Positions 1-6,939 of a stretch of 7,720 bases of DNA are shown here, one piece after another. The stretch spans positions 1-7,720 of the forward strand of contig JAABTB010000093.1 of the NCBI GenBank assembly GCA_011390085.1, given 5' to 3'. The stretch's first letter is position 1; each line of letters begins with the position of its first letter. The notes under the pieces are model-generated. The model saw only the letters and a program-made list of their open reading frames with translations. It was not told the origin of the DNA and did no database searches. The translations under genes and the position numbers were made by a program. The stretch is from Desulfobacula sp. (lineage in GTDB: Bacteria; Desulfobacterota; Desulfobacteria; Desulfobacterales; Desulfobacteraceae).

Positions 1-1093
1 TTACATCAACATTGGTGTCCAGATATTGTTCTTTATTCAGGGCAATATCCTGAATCATAAAAAATGAAATCCTGGATAATTTTGAAATCTCATTATAGAT
101 CATAGGCATCAGCGAGGGAAAGCCCTTCCTCACCATTTCAAGCAAGGTGTATAAAGGAAGCTTTCCCGAAACGACAAGCGCTTTGAATGCTTTAACGGCC
201 TCTTCTTTGTCACATTTATAAAAAATTTCCCATACAGGATCGAACAGTTCGGCGTAAACACCCATGGATGAATTTTCAATGATTTCATAGATAGTCCACC
301 TGACCTTAGGAACATTTTCCGTGGTGAGAATGTGAACGAGCAGATCAGAAGAGACCTTGGCAGATAGCATGGCAAGGGCTTTGAGTCCCCTGATTTTTAC
401 TTCAGGAGATTGAGACTGTAACTCAATGCCCTGGATCTTATCCGGATCCCTAAGATCCGAAGATATATTATTCAAAAATGGGTCTGCATCCTGTTGCCGA
501 TCAAAAAGACCGGCATAGAATTGGGTAACGGCCTCCCTTTGTTTGATGGATCTTAAAATCCGGATAAATGAAAACCCGAACTTTAACCTGATGCCGGGAC
601 TCGCCTGTAGATACTGGTCCACCAGGGCCAGACGTCTGAAATCCGAAACCCCATTCATGGTTTGTTCCATGGCATCGAGGCGTAGGATGCCTTTATAAAG
701 AACCATATAAGCAAAATAAGGGCCTTTGCCTTGGAACTCCAAGAGCAACTTAAAAAAATACCCTATTTCATTTTGGGGCATATCAGGCATTATCAGTGCG
801 TAAATTCTGTAGCAGACCGATGCAGAAGCCTTCATTCCTTTGAGATAATGTTCTTTATTTTCAACATCAGTCAAAAGAGTATTAATTTGCGATCGAATCT
901 GTTCAAGCGCTTTTTTTGCTTCATTTCTTACGGCAAAATGATAGGATGTGATTCCGGAAAAAGCCGGGTTTATAGCCATTTCAGGATCTAATTCAGCACT
1001 ATCCCGGATCGCCATGATTTTTTCTTCTTCGGAAAAAGTATTCCATTTGATCATAATATCCGAATAATTGTGATGCTTTTTGCCCGATTCCAT
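1..1093 (-). CDS. HEAT-like repeat protein of unknown function, N-terminal part (runs off left edge)
   Basis: An open frame reads leftward from the ATG at 1093-1091 for 364 codons with no stop, so the C-terminus lies outside the window. The protein begins MESGKKHHNYSDIMIKW. It is predicted cytosolic: I see no signal peptide or membrane helix. Much of it is amphipathic helix pairs in a HEAT/ARM-like pattern. The clearest are at about residues 20-68 (ending FAVRNEAKKALEQI, the usual VR..A...L signature) and 225-275 (SPEVKIRGLKALAML, then VPKVRWTIYEII). Another helical pair follows at about 296-325. Such repeats usually make a scaffold for protein contacts and reveal no enzymatic activity. I recognise no catalytic domain, and the missing part may carry another domain. 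A GGGA (complement of 1106-1109) lies 12 bases before the start, rather far for a good ribosome site. The next in-frame Met is residue 14. The gene is divergent from parE and its role is unknown. Confidence 0.75.
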   Translation of the reverse strand, partial: MESGKKHHNYSDIMIKWNTFSEEEKIMAIRDSAELDPEMAINPAFSGITSYHFAVRNEAKKALEQIRSQINTLLTDVENKEHYLKGMKASASVCYRIYALIMPDMPQNEIGYFFKLLLEFQGKGPYFAYMVLYKGILRLDAMEQTMNGVSDFRRLALVDQYLQASPGIRLKFGFSFIRILRSIKQREAVTQFYAGLFDRQQDADPFLNNISSDLRDPDKIQGIELQSQSPEVKIRGLKALAMLSAKVSSDLLVHILTTENVPKVRWTIYEIIENSSMGVYAELFDPVWEIFYKCDKEEAVKAFKALVVSGKLPLYTLLEMVRKGFPSLMPMIYNEISKLSRISFFMIQDIALNKEQYLDTNVDV

Positions 1094-1139
1094 AATGAAT
1101 GCATTTCCCGTTTTTACATTTGAAAATAAAAATGATATA

Positions 1140-1167
1140 AGAATATTTTTATTTATTCTAATGTTAA
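1140..1167 (-). promoter_or_regulatory. Candidate sigma-70 promoter for the HEAT-like gene
   Basis: Read on the minus strand, TTAACA (complement of 1162-1167, 5 of 6 to consensus) is followed after 16 bases by TATTCT (complement of 1140-1145, 4 of 6). Transcription would start near 1133, giving a leader of about 40 bases before the ATG at 1093. The assignment is by eye in AT-rich DNA, where chance matches are common. Confidence 0.4.
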
Positions 1168-1180
1168 TTGAACCTATATA
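1152..1180 (+). promoter_or_regulatory. Candidate promoter for the parE-parC-mltF unit
   Basis: TATATA at 1175-1180 is a fair -10 element. It is preceded at 17 bases by TTTATT (1152-1157), a poor -35 with only three consensus positions. If used, transcription begins near 1187, leaving a leader of only about ten bases before the parE ATG. An alternative with TTGAAA (1120-1125) as -35 and AATATT (1142-1147) as -10 at 16 bases would give a leader of about 45 bases. The sequence alone does not decide between them. Confidence 0.3.
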
Positions 1181-1197
1181 CCACACTACGATGATTT

Positions 1198-3138
1198 ATG
1201 AAATTATTTGAGCTGAACACAGACCCCAAGCCCTTAACAAACACTTACACTGCAGAATCCATTGAGATTTTAAAAGGCCTGGACCCGGTTAAAAGAAGGC
1301 CGGGTATGTATACGGATACTTCAAGCCCGGATCATCTGGCCTTTGAAGTCATCGATAATAGTGTGGACGAAGCCATTGCCGGTTATGCCGATCGGATCGA
1401 TGTTGTTTTAAAGGCGGACAATTCCGTTATGGTGACGGATAACGGCCGTGGAATGCCTGTGGATATTCATCCTGAAGAAAAAGTGTCCGGAGTGGAACTC
1501 ATCATGTCCACCCTTCATGCCGGCGCAAAATTTTCAAATAAAGATTACAGCTATTCAGGAGGTCTGCACGGGGTAGGCGTTTCCGTTGTCAACGCCTTGT
1601 CTTCTTATCTGTCAATCCGAATCAAACGCAATGGCCGGGAATATCATATCGGATTTCGAAACGGTCTTAAAACAGAAGAGCTATCTGCTCTACATCAAAC
1701 AGATGGAAAAGAAACCGGAACCTCTTTACATTTTTATCCGGATGCGTCCTATTTTGACCGGCCCCTGTTTTCAAAAATTGCCCTGCAAACTGCTTTGAAA
1801 TCAAAAGCCATTCTATGCAAGGGGCTTGTCACAACCTTTTATGACGAAGCCTCCGGTGAACAGAATATATGGAAATATGACCAGGGAATTGATGAATATC
1901 TGAATGAATATTTTAAAGACAGCCGATGTATTTTAACCTCACCTTTTTCAGGAGACCTTAAAGGTGATGATATCCAAATTTCCTTTGCCGTAAACTGGGC
2001 CCTGGAATCAGGACAGAATCCCCAGGAAAGCTATGTAAATCTCATTCCCACAAAACTTGGGGGAACCCATGTGAACGGATTTCGATCCGGGCTTCTGGAA
2101 TCGGTCAGAGATTTCTGTAAGTTTAGAAATCTTTTGCCCAAAGGTCTTTATCTTGCCCCGGAAGATATCTGGGACAATATCGCCTATATCCTTTCCGTAA
2201 AGCTTTCCGATGCCCAGTTTTCCGGCCAGACCAAAGAAAGGCTATCATCCCGCCATTGTGCCAACCTGGTCAATATACAAATCAGGGACGCGTTCACCCT
2301 ATGGCTCAATCGAAATATTGAAGAAGGAGAAAAACTTGCCGGTCTTGCCCTTGAAAATGCGAAAAACCGGATCAAAAAAGCAGCCCGGATCACAAAGAAA
2401 AAAACATACAACGGCATTACCCTTCCTGCCAAATTGTCTGACTGCACCAGCATGGACCAGCGCCGGCGGGAATTGTTCTTTGTTGAAGGAGATTCCGCCG
2501 GCGGGTCGGCTAAACAGGCACGAGACAGGCGTTTTCAGGCCATCATGCCCCTTCGGGGAAAAATTCTGAACACCTGGGATATGGATTCGTCGGAAATCAC
2601 GGAGTCCAGGGAAATCAGGGATATCTCACAGGTCCTTGGCGTGTCACCGGGATCTGAAGAGATTTCAAATTTAAGATATCATAAGATCTGCATCCTTGCC
2701 GATGCAGATTCCGATGGGTTGCACATTGCAACTTTAATATGCGCCCTTTTTCTAAAGCATTTTTCTCCAATCGTAAAACAGGGGCATGTGTTTGTTGCCA
2801 TGCCGCCCCTGTTTCGGATTGATGCCGGAAAAGAAGTCTTTTATGCTTTGGACGAATCCGAGAAGAACAATATCGTCAAACGGATTACCCGCAAAAAGAA
2901 ATACGGAAAAATCAATATTCAACGGTTTAAAGGCTTAGGAGAGATGAACCCGGTTCAGCTTAAGGAAACAACCCTTTCTCCGGATTCGAGAAGACTTGTC
3001 CAGTTGTCCGTAAACAGTGATCCGGAAGATGGACTAAAGGATGTAATGGATATCATGGACATGCTTCTTGGGAAAAAACGGATAAAAGACAGAAAAGCCT
3101 GGATAGAAACCAACGGTAATATCAAAGAGATTGAATAA
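1198..3138 (+). CDS. parE: DNA topoisomerase IV subunit B (ParE)
   Basis: This is the ATPase and TOPRIM subunit of topoisomerase IV, the type IIA enzyme that unlinks daughter chromosomes and relaxes supercoils. It has 646 residues, against about 630 in E. coli, with about 12 extra at the N-terminus. The GHKL ATPase carries the general-base Glu50 and Asn54 (in HLAFEVIDNSVDEA), DNGRGMP at 81-87 and GGLHGVG at 121-127. The transducer domain has the QTK loop with Lys346. The TOPRIM domain has EGDSAGG at 430-436 with metal-binding Glu430, PLRGKILN at 451-458, and DADSDG at 502-507. QRFKGLGEMN lies at 575-584. ParE rather than GyrB is indicated by RRPGMYTDT, DIHPEE, the absence of the long GyrB insertion of gammaproteobacteria, and pairing with parC. 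A stop at 1192-1194 in the same frame makes the ATG at 1198 the first possible ATG, although no Shine-Dalgarno sequence precedes it. All key residues are intact. Confidence 0.97.
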   Translation: MKLFELNTDPKPLTNTYTAESIEILKGLDPVKRRPGMYTDTSSPDHLAFEVIDNSVDEAIAGYADRIDVVLKADNSVMVTDNGRGMPVDIHPEEKVSGVELIMSTLHAGAKFSNKDYSYSGGLHGVGVSVVNALSSYLSIRIKRNGREYHIGFRNGLKTEELSALHQTDGKETGTSLHFYPDASYFDRPLFSKIALQTALKSKAILCKGLVTTFYDEASGEQNIWKYDQGIDEYLNEYFKDSRCILTSPFSGDLKGDDIQISFAVNWALESGQNPQESYVNLIPTKLGGTHVNGFRSGLLESVRDFCKFRNLLPKGLYLAPEDIWDNIAYILSVKLSDAQFSGQTKERLSSRHCANLVNIQIRDAFTLWLNRNIEEGEKLAGLALENAKNRIKKAARITKKKTYNGITLPAKLSDCTSMDQRRRELFFVEGDSAGGSAKQARDRRFQAIMPLRGKILNTWDMDSSEITESREIRDISQVLGVSPGSEEISNLRYHKICILADADSDGLHIATLICALFLKHFSPIVKQGHVFVAMPPLFRIDAGKEVFYALDESEKNNIVKRITRKKKYGKINIQRFKGLGEMNPVQLKETTLSPDSRRLVQLSVNSDPEDGLKDVMDIMDMLLGKKRIKDRKAWIETNGNIKEIE

Positions 3139-5415
3139 ATGATGAAAGAGCTTCTGCCCTCAGCAATTGAAGATTATGAAAAAATACCCTTTCAGGACTT
3201 TGCCGCCAAAGCGTATCTGAATTATTCCATGTATGTTATTCTGGATCGTGCTTTGCCCCATATCGGAGATGGTCTAAAACCGGTTCAAAGAAGAATTATA
3301 TTCTCCATGAGCCAATTGGGGCTATTGTCCACAGCCAAGCACAAAAAATCCGCCAGAACCGTGGGTGATGTTCTGGGTAAATTTCACCCCCATGGGGATA
3401 CCGCCTGTTATGAAGCCATGGTCCTCATGGCTCAGCCTTTTTCTTTAAGATATCCCCTGGTGGACGGACAGGGAAATTTTGGAGATCCGAATGACCCCAA
3501 ATCTTTTGCCGCCATGAGATATACGGAATCCAAGCTCTCGAAATACGCTGATATTCTCCTTCAGGAGCTGGATCAGGGAACCACGGAGTGGGTTCCCAAT
3601 TTTGATGGAACCCTTGAAGAACCCTCCCTTCTTCCGGCCCGGCTCCCCAATCTCCTGTTAAACGGTTCCACCGGGATTGCCGTGGGTATGGCCACCAGCA
3701 TTCCCCCCCATAATCTGCGTGAAGTGGCCAATGCCTTGATTCATCTGATTGACAATGAAGAATCAAGCGTTGAAAAGCTCTGCCGATTCATCAAAGGCCC
3801 TGATTTTCCGACCGAGGCGGAAATCATAACCCCGGCTCAGGAAATTTTAGACATGTATCAGTCCGGAATGGGCAGAATTAGAATGAGGGCCCGATATCAT
3901 GTGGAAAATTCCGAGCTCATTTTCACCGCCCTTCCCCACCATGCTTCGACAGAAAAAATTTATGAACAGATTGCCGCCCAGATGGAAGACAAAAAACTTC
4001 CCATGATCAGTGATATCCGGGATGAATCCGATCACGAAGAATCCACCCGCCTTGTTATTATTCCAAAGTCCGGCCGCGTCGATCTGAATGCTTTGACCGA
4101 CCATTTGTTTGCCACCACAGACCTGGAAAAATCATTTCCCGTCAACATGAATATGATCGGGGTCAACGGCAAACCCCAGGTTAAAAATTTATTGACAGTC
4201 CTGACCGAATGGCTTGAATTCAGAGCCGACACGGTCCGGAAAAAATTAAATTTCAGGCTTAATAAAATCAATGAACGCCTCCATATTTTAGACGGTCTTC
4301 TGATTGCTTTTCTAAATATCGACGAAGTGATTCGGATCATCCGGACGTCGGATCATCCGAAAAAAGACCTGATCAAGATTTTCTCCCTTTCCGAGGCCCA
4401 AGCCCAGGCCATTCTTGACATACGGCTCCGTCAGCTTGCCCGGCTTGAAGAAATCAGGCTGAAAGCTGAGAAAAAAGATCTTGAATCCCAAAAAAAATCC
4501 CTTGAAATTATCCTCGGCAATGAAACATTTTTCAAAGACTATATTAAAGAAGAAATCCGGTCCGATGCCAAAGAATATGGAGATAAAAGGAGATCCCCCC
4601 TCAAGGAAAGAAAGGAAGCAGAAAAATTTTCAATGATGGATGTCATGGACGTAGAGCCTGTGTCTGTTATTCTTTCCAAAAAAGGATGGATCAGATCTGC
4701 AAAAGGTCATGATATCAATCCCATGTCGGTTAAATTTCTTTCCGGGGATTCGCTTCTGGAATGCCTGCGGACAAAGAATGATAAACCTGTCGTTTTTTTA
4801 GACAATATGGGCAGGGCCTATATGCTTTATCCCCATTCACTCCCGTCTGCCAGGGGGAATGGAGAACCTTTGACCGGACATCTGTCCATCCAGCCCAATG
4901 CCCATATCCAATATATGCTGTCGGCTGAAAACAATCAGTATTTTCTGTTAGGATCAAACAATGGGTATGGTTTTATTGTAAAATTTGAGGATCTGCTCAC
5001 CCATTTTAAAAATGGTAAGGCTGTTGTGAGTTTAAAAAACAACCATGAATTATTAGCTCCTGATGGTATTCATGACCTTGAAAAAGACAATATCCTCGCG
5101 CTCACAAACAAAGGCCGGCTTTTGATTTTTTCTCTCAACCAATTGCCGTATCTGAAAAAAGGACAGGGCAATAAGATCATTTCCATACCGGAAAAGGAAA
5201 GGGTTTCATCAACTCCGGAACTGCTGAAATTCCTTAAAGTATTACCGGAACATACCAATATTATAATACGCTCCGGAAAGCATACCCTCAGACTAAGCCC
5301 GGGGAATCAGAAAGATTATTCCGGTATGAGGGGGCAACGCGGAAAAAAGCTACCCCGGATTTATATGAATGTGGACCAGGTGGAACTTATTTCAATTGAA
5401 AATATAGACGGATAG
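3139..5415 (+). CDS. parC: DNA topoisomerase IV subunit A (ParC)
   Basis: This is the DNA breakage-reunion subunit of topoisomerase IV; two copies pair with two ParE. It has 758 residues, against 752 in E. coli, and is collinear with it throughout. The winged-helix/tower core has the catalytic Arg127-Tyr128 in [10 protein letters not shown], the quinolone-contact segment [12 protein letters not shown] (83-94), and the DNA-bending Ile180 in [10 protein letters not shown]. The coiled-coil gate spans about 360-480, with [12 protein letters not shown] at 427-438. The C-terminal beta-pinwheel covers roughly 500-755. Its blade signatures are ParC-like ([32 protein letters not shown]), and I see no canonical GyrA-box QRRGGKG, which supports ParC over GyrA. 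It starts directly after the parE stop with no spacer. AAGAGA at 3125-3130 is a partial Shine-Dalgarno 8 bases from the first ATG. A second ATG at 3142 is equally possible. Coupled translation with parE fits the equal stoichiometry needed. Confidence 0.97.
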   Translation: MMKELLPSAIEDYEKIPFQDFAAKAYLNYSMYVILDRALPHIGDGLKPVQRRIIFSMSQLGLLSTAKHKKSARTVGDVLGKFHPHGDTACYEAMVLMAQPFSLRYPLVDGQGNFGDPNDPKSFAAMRYTESKLSKYADILLQELDQGTTEWVPNFDGTLEEPSLLPARLPNLLLNGSTGIAVGMATSIPPHNLREVANALIHLIDNEESSVEKLCRFIKGPDFPTEAEIITPAQEILDMYQSGMGRIRMRARYHVENSELIFTALPHHASTEKIYEQIAAQMEDKKLPMISDIRDESDHEESTRLVIIPKSGRVDLNALTDHLFATTDLEKSFPVNMNMIGVNGKPQVKNLLTVLTEWLEFRADTVRKKLNFRLNKINERLHILDGLLIAFLNIDEVIRIIRTSDHPKKDLIKIFSLSEAQAQAILDIRLRQLARLEEIRLKAEKKDLESQKKSLEIILGNETFFKDYIKEEIRSDAKEYGDKRRSPLKERKEAEKFSMMDVMDVEPVSVILSKKGWIRSAKGHDINPMSVKFLSGDSLLECLRTKNDKPVVFLDNMGRAYMLYPHSLPSARGNGEPLTGHLSIQPNAHIQYMLSAENNQYFLLGSNNGYGFIVKFEDLLTHFKNGKAVVSLKNNHELLAPDGIHDLEKDNILALTNKGRLLIFSLNQLPYLKKGQGNKIISIPEKERVSSTPELLKFLKVLPEHTNIIIRSGKHTLRLSPGNQKDYSGMRGQRGKKLPRIYMNVDQVELISIENIDG

Positions 5416-5417
5416 GG

Positions 5418-6800
5418 ATGAAAAAATTTTATCATACATATTTTATTCCACTGATTCTTATTTTTCTTTTATTTCTTTTTACGGTTTTTTCCATCCTCAT
5501 CCACAACCGGGACCTTGGGTCTGACTTAACCGCTCTTGAAAGAATTAAACGGACCGGGTTTCTCAGGCTGATAACGGACAATTCAATCCATACCTATTAT
5601 TATTACAATGGTCAACCCGCCGGATTTGAATATGAACTGGCTCTTGCATTTGCAGATTTTCTCCATGTTGACCTGGATGTTGTGGCCCCGGGCTGGAATA
5701 ATATGTTCGCCGCCCTGGAACAGGGAAAAGGGGATTTTATTGCCTCGGGCCTTGTCATTACCCGGGAAGGGATTGAAAAAGTCAATTTTTCAATCCCTTA
5801 TATGACCATCCAGCAGCATGTGATCCATCATCAACAGGATAGCAGCCCGGAGAAGATTGAAGACCTTGCCTTTCTCACCCTGCATGTCAACCGGGGAACC
5901 CCCTATCATCACCGGCTCAATGAAATCAAGGCATCAGGTATCCCTTTGAATTATATTCTGTATCAGAATATGCCGGCAGAAGAATTGATCCGCATGGTTC
6001 ATGACAGAGAAATCAAATACACCATAGCGGCAAATACCATTGCCTTGATGAGCCAAAGATACTACCCTGATATCCGGATCGGAATCCCCATCCGGGAAAA
6101 GGAATCCCTTGCCTGGGCTGTCAGTAAAAACGACCCGGACATGCTGGAACAGGTGAATAAATTCTTTTTACATGCCGTTCAAACCGGACTCATGAAAAGA
6201 ATTACCGATAAATATTTTTCCAATATCTATAATTCAGATCCTTTTGACCTTAAAAAATTTCATCAGCGAATTGAGACAAGGTTGCCGGAATATAAAGCTT
6301 TAATCCATAAAGAAGCGGAGAAATACGGGCTTGACTGGAAACTGATGGCGGCCATCGTTTACCAGGAATCGCAATTTGATCCGGAAGCCGTCAGTTTAAA
6401 TAATGTCAAGGGACTGATGCAGGTCACACTGACCACAGCCGAAGAAATGGGACTTTCCAATATGTTGAACCCTACTGAAAGTATAAAGGCCGGGATCCGA
6501 TATTTTGATAAAATGATCAAAAAATTCGAACACATTGACGACGATCACGAAAAAATTCCTTTTGCGCTGGCCAGTTATAATATCGGTTACGGCCATGTAT
6601 CCGATGCCGTTCGAATTGCAGAAGAAATGGGTCTTGATTCCGGAAAATGGATAAATTTGAAAAAGACACTGCCTTTATTATCAAAACCAAGTTATTATAC
6701 CAGGGTCAGAAATGGATACGCCCGGGGATGGGAGTCGGTTCATTATGCAGAACGCATTCTCACTTATTATGATATCCTAAAACAAAAAGAAATGGATTAA
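5418..6800 (+). CDS. mltF: Membrane-bound lytic murein transglycosylase, MltF family
   Basis: This 460-residue protein (E. coli MltF has 518) joins a periplasmic solute-binding domain to a lytic transglycosylase domain. Family members cleave the MurNAc-GlcNAc bond, leaving 1,6-anhydro-MurNAc ends. Residues 1-7 are basic and polar, and about 8-28 form one strongly hydrophobic helix. There is no lipobox and no clear signal-peptidase site, so an inner-membrane anchor with a periplasmic body is likely. The SBP_bac_3-like domain spans about 38-268 (RIKRTGFLRLIT, GFEYELALAFADFL, KYFSNIY). The SLT domain spans about 290-455. Its catalytic Glu317 lies in YQESQFDPEA, followed by KGLMQVT (331-337), SYNIGYGHVSDA (386-397), and PSYYTRVRNGYARG with its repeated aromatic residues. 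The arginine that normally binds ligand carboxylate in the sensor domain is glycine here (Gly119). The start lies 2 bases after the parC stop, so it is probably coupled to parC; only a short GGA precedes it. Confidence 0.92.
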   Translation: MKKFYHTYFIPLILIFLLFLFTVFSILIHNRDLGSDLTALERIKRTGFLRLITDNSIHTYYYYNGQPAGFEYELALAFADFLHVDLDVVAPGWNNMFAALEQGKGDFIASGLVITREGIEKVNFSIPYMTIQQHVIHHQQDSSPEKIEDLAFLTLHVNRGTPYHHRLNEIKASGIPLNYILYQNMPAEELIRMVHDREIKYTIAANTIALMSQRYYPDIRIGIPIREKESLAWAVSKNDPDMLEQVNKFFLHAVQTGLMKRITDKYFSNIYNSDPFDLKKFHQRIETRLPEYKALIHKEAEKYGLDWKLMAAIVYQESQFDPEAVSLNNVKGLMQVTLTTAEEMGLSNMLNPTESIKAGIRYFDKMIKKFEHIDDDHEKIPFALASYNIGYGHVSDAVRIAEEMGLDSGKWINLKKTLPLLSKPSYYTRVRNGYARGWESVHYAERILTYYDILKQKEMD

Positions 6801-6801
6801 A

Positions 6802-6891
6802 ATGCGATTACTTCAAAAATATCTTGAAAGGAAAATAAAAAAATTTGACTTGATACATCCAATTTACTACTTAAAAATTCAATATTTTTAA
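6802..6891 (+). CDS. Possible small ORF, 29 residues, directly after mltF
   Basis: An ATG one base after the mltF stop opens a 29-codon frame ending with TAA at 6889-6891. The product starts MRLLQKYLERKIKKFDL. It is strongly basic and amphipathic in its first half, and rich in Tyr, Ile and Phe in its second. The one-base spacing matches the tight spacing of the operon, and a GGA at 6794-6796 could aid ribosome reloading. Against it, the region is AT-rich, codon use is unlike the neighbours, a candidate promoter lies inside it, and I recognise no family. It may be a chance reading frame. Confidence 0.2.
   Translation: MRLLQKYLERKIKKFDLIHPIYYLKIQYF
6850..6877 (+). promoter_or_regulatory. Candidate sigma-70 promoter for the RNase E/G gene
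   Basis: TTGATA at 6850-6855 (5 of 6 to the -35 consensus) is followed after 16 bases by TAAAAA at 6872-6877 (4 of 6 to the -10). An overlapping TTGACT lies at 6845-6850 but has no good -10. Initiation near 6884 would leave a leader of about 55 bases. A second, weaker pair is TTCAAT (6878-6883) with TAATAT (6900-6905). A promoter here is expected, because the 139-base gap interrupts otherwise tight gene spacing. Confidence 0.4.
6871..6891 (+). repeat. Perfect 8-base AT-only inverted repeat before the RNase gene
   Basis: TTAAAAAT (6871-6878) and ATTTTTAA (6884-6891) are exact reverse complements around the five-base loop TCAAT. With no G or C, the stem would be weak as RNA and is not a convincing terminator; the bases after it are AAAAGCAGG, not a T run. 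It overlaps the candidate -10 element, so it could matter as a DNA palindrome, or only reflect AT-rich sequence. Confidence 0.45.
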
Positions 6892-6939
6892 AAAGCAGGT
6901 AATATAAACAAATTAAATTAAGACTTAAGAGCGGGATTA

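Larger units (their letters stand above)
1094..1197. promoter_or_regulatory. Divergent AT-rich promoter region between the HEAT-like gene and parE
   Basis: These 104 bases separate two divergently read genes and are far richer in A and T than the flanking coding DNA. They therefore must hold the start signals for at least the leftward gene and very probably for the parE-parC-mltF unit. Overlapping candidate promoters for both directions can be drawn within 1140-1180, so the two polymerases could compete for the site. I see no convincing palindromic operator. Confidence 0.6.

Noticed and set aside
130..375. 81-codon open frame on the minus strand
   Set aside because: It is in a different frame from the longer 364-codon minus-strand gene that covers the same bases, and its product looks like a frame shadow.
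731..991. 86-codon open frame on the + strand with a moderately long reading frame
   Set aside because: It lies wholly antisense to the HEAT-like gene, has a Cys/Phe-rich low-quality composition, and has no family resemblance. The minus-strand frame is open across the entire region and shows repeat structure.
2210..2569. 119-codon open frame on the + strand inside parE
   Set aside because: It is out of frame with an intact, motif-complete parE, and its product is Pro/Lys/Arg-rich with no recognisable domain.
3425..3766. 113-codon open frame on the minus strand opposite parC
   Set aside because: It is antisense to the highly conserved catalytic region of ParC. Its Trp- and Pro-rich product is typical of a reversed coding strand.
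1198..5415. Assignment of the two topoisomerase genes as gyrB and gyrA
   Set aside because: The A subunit lacks a canonical GyrA-box and its C-terminal blades match ParC. The B subunit aligns almost gap-free with ParE, including RRPGMYTDT and DIHPEE.
6871..6891. Inverted repeat considered as a rho-independent terminator for mltF
   Set aside because: The stem contains no G or C and is not followed by a T run. It also sits where a promoter for the next gene is expected.
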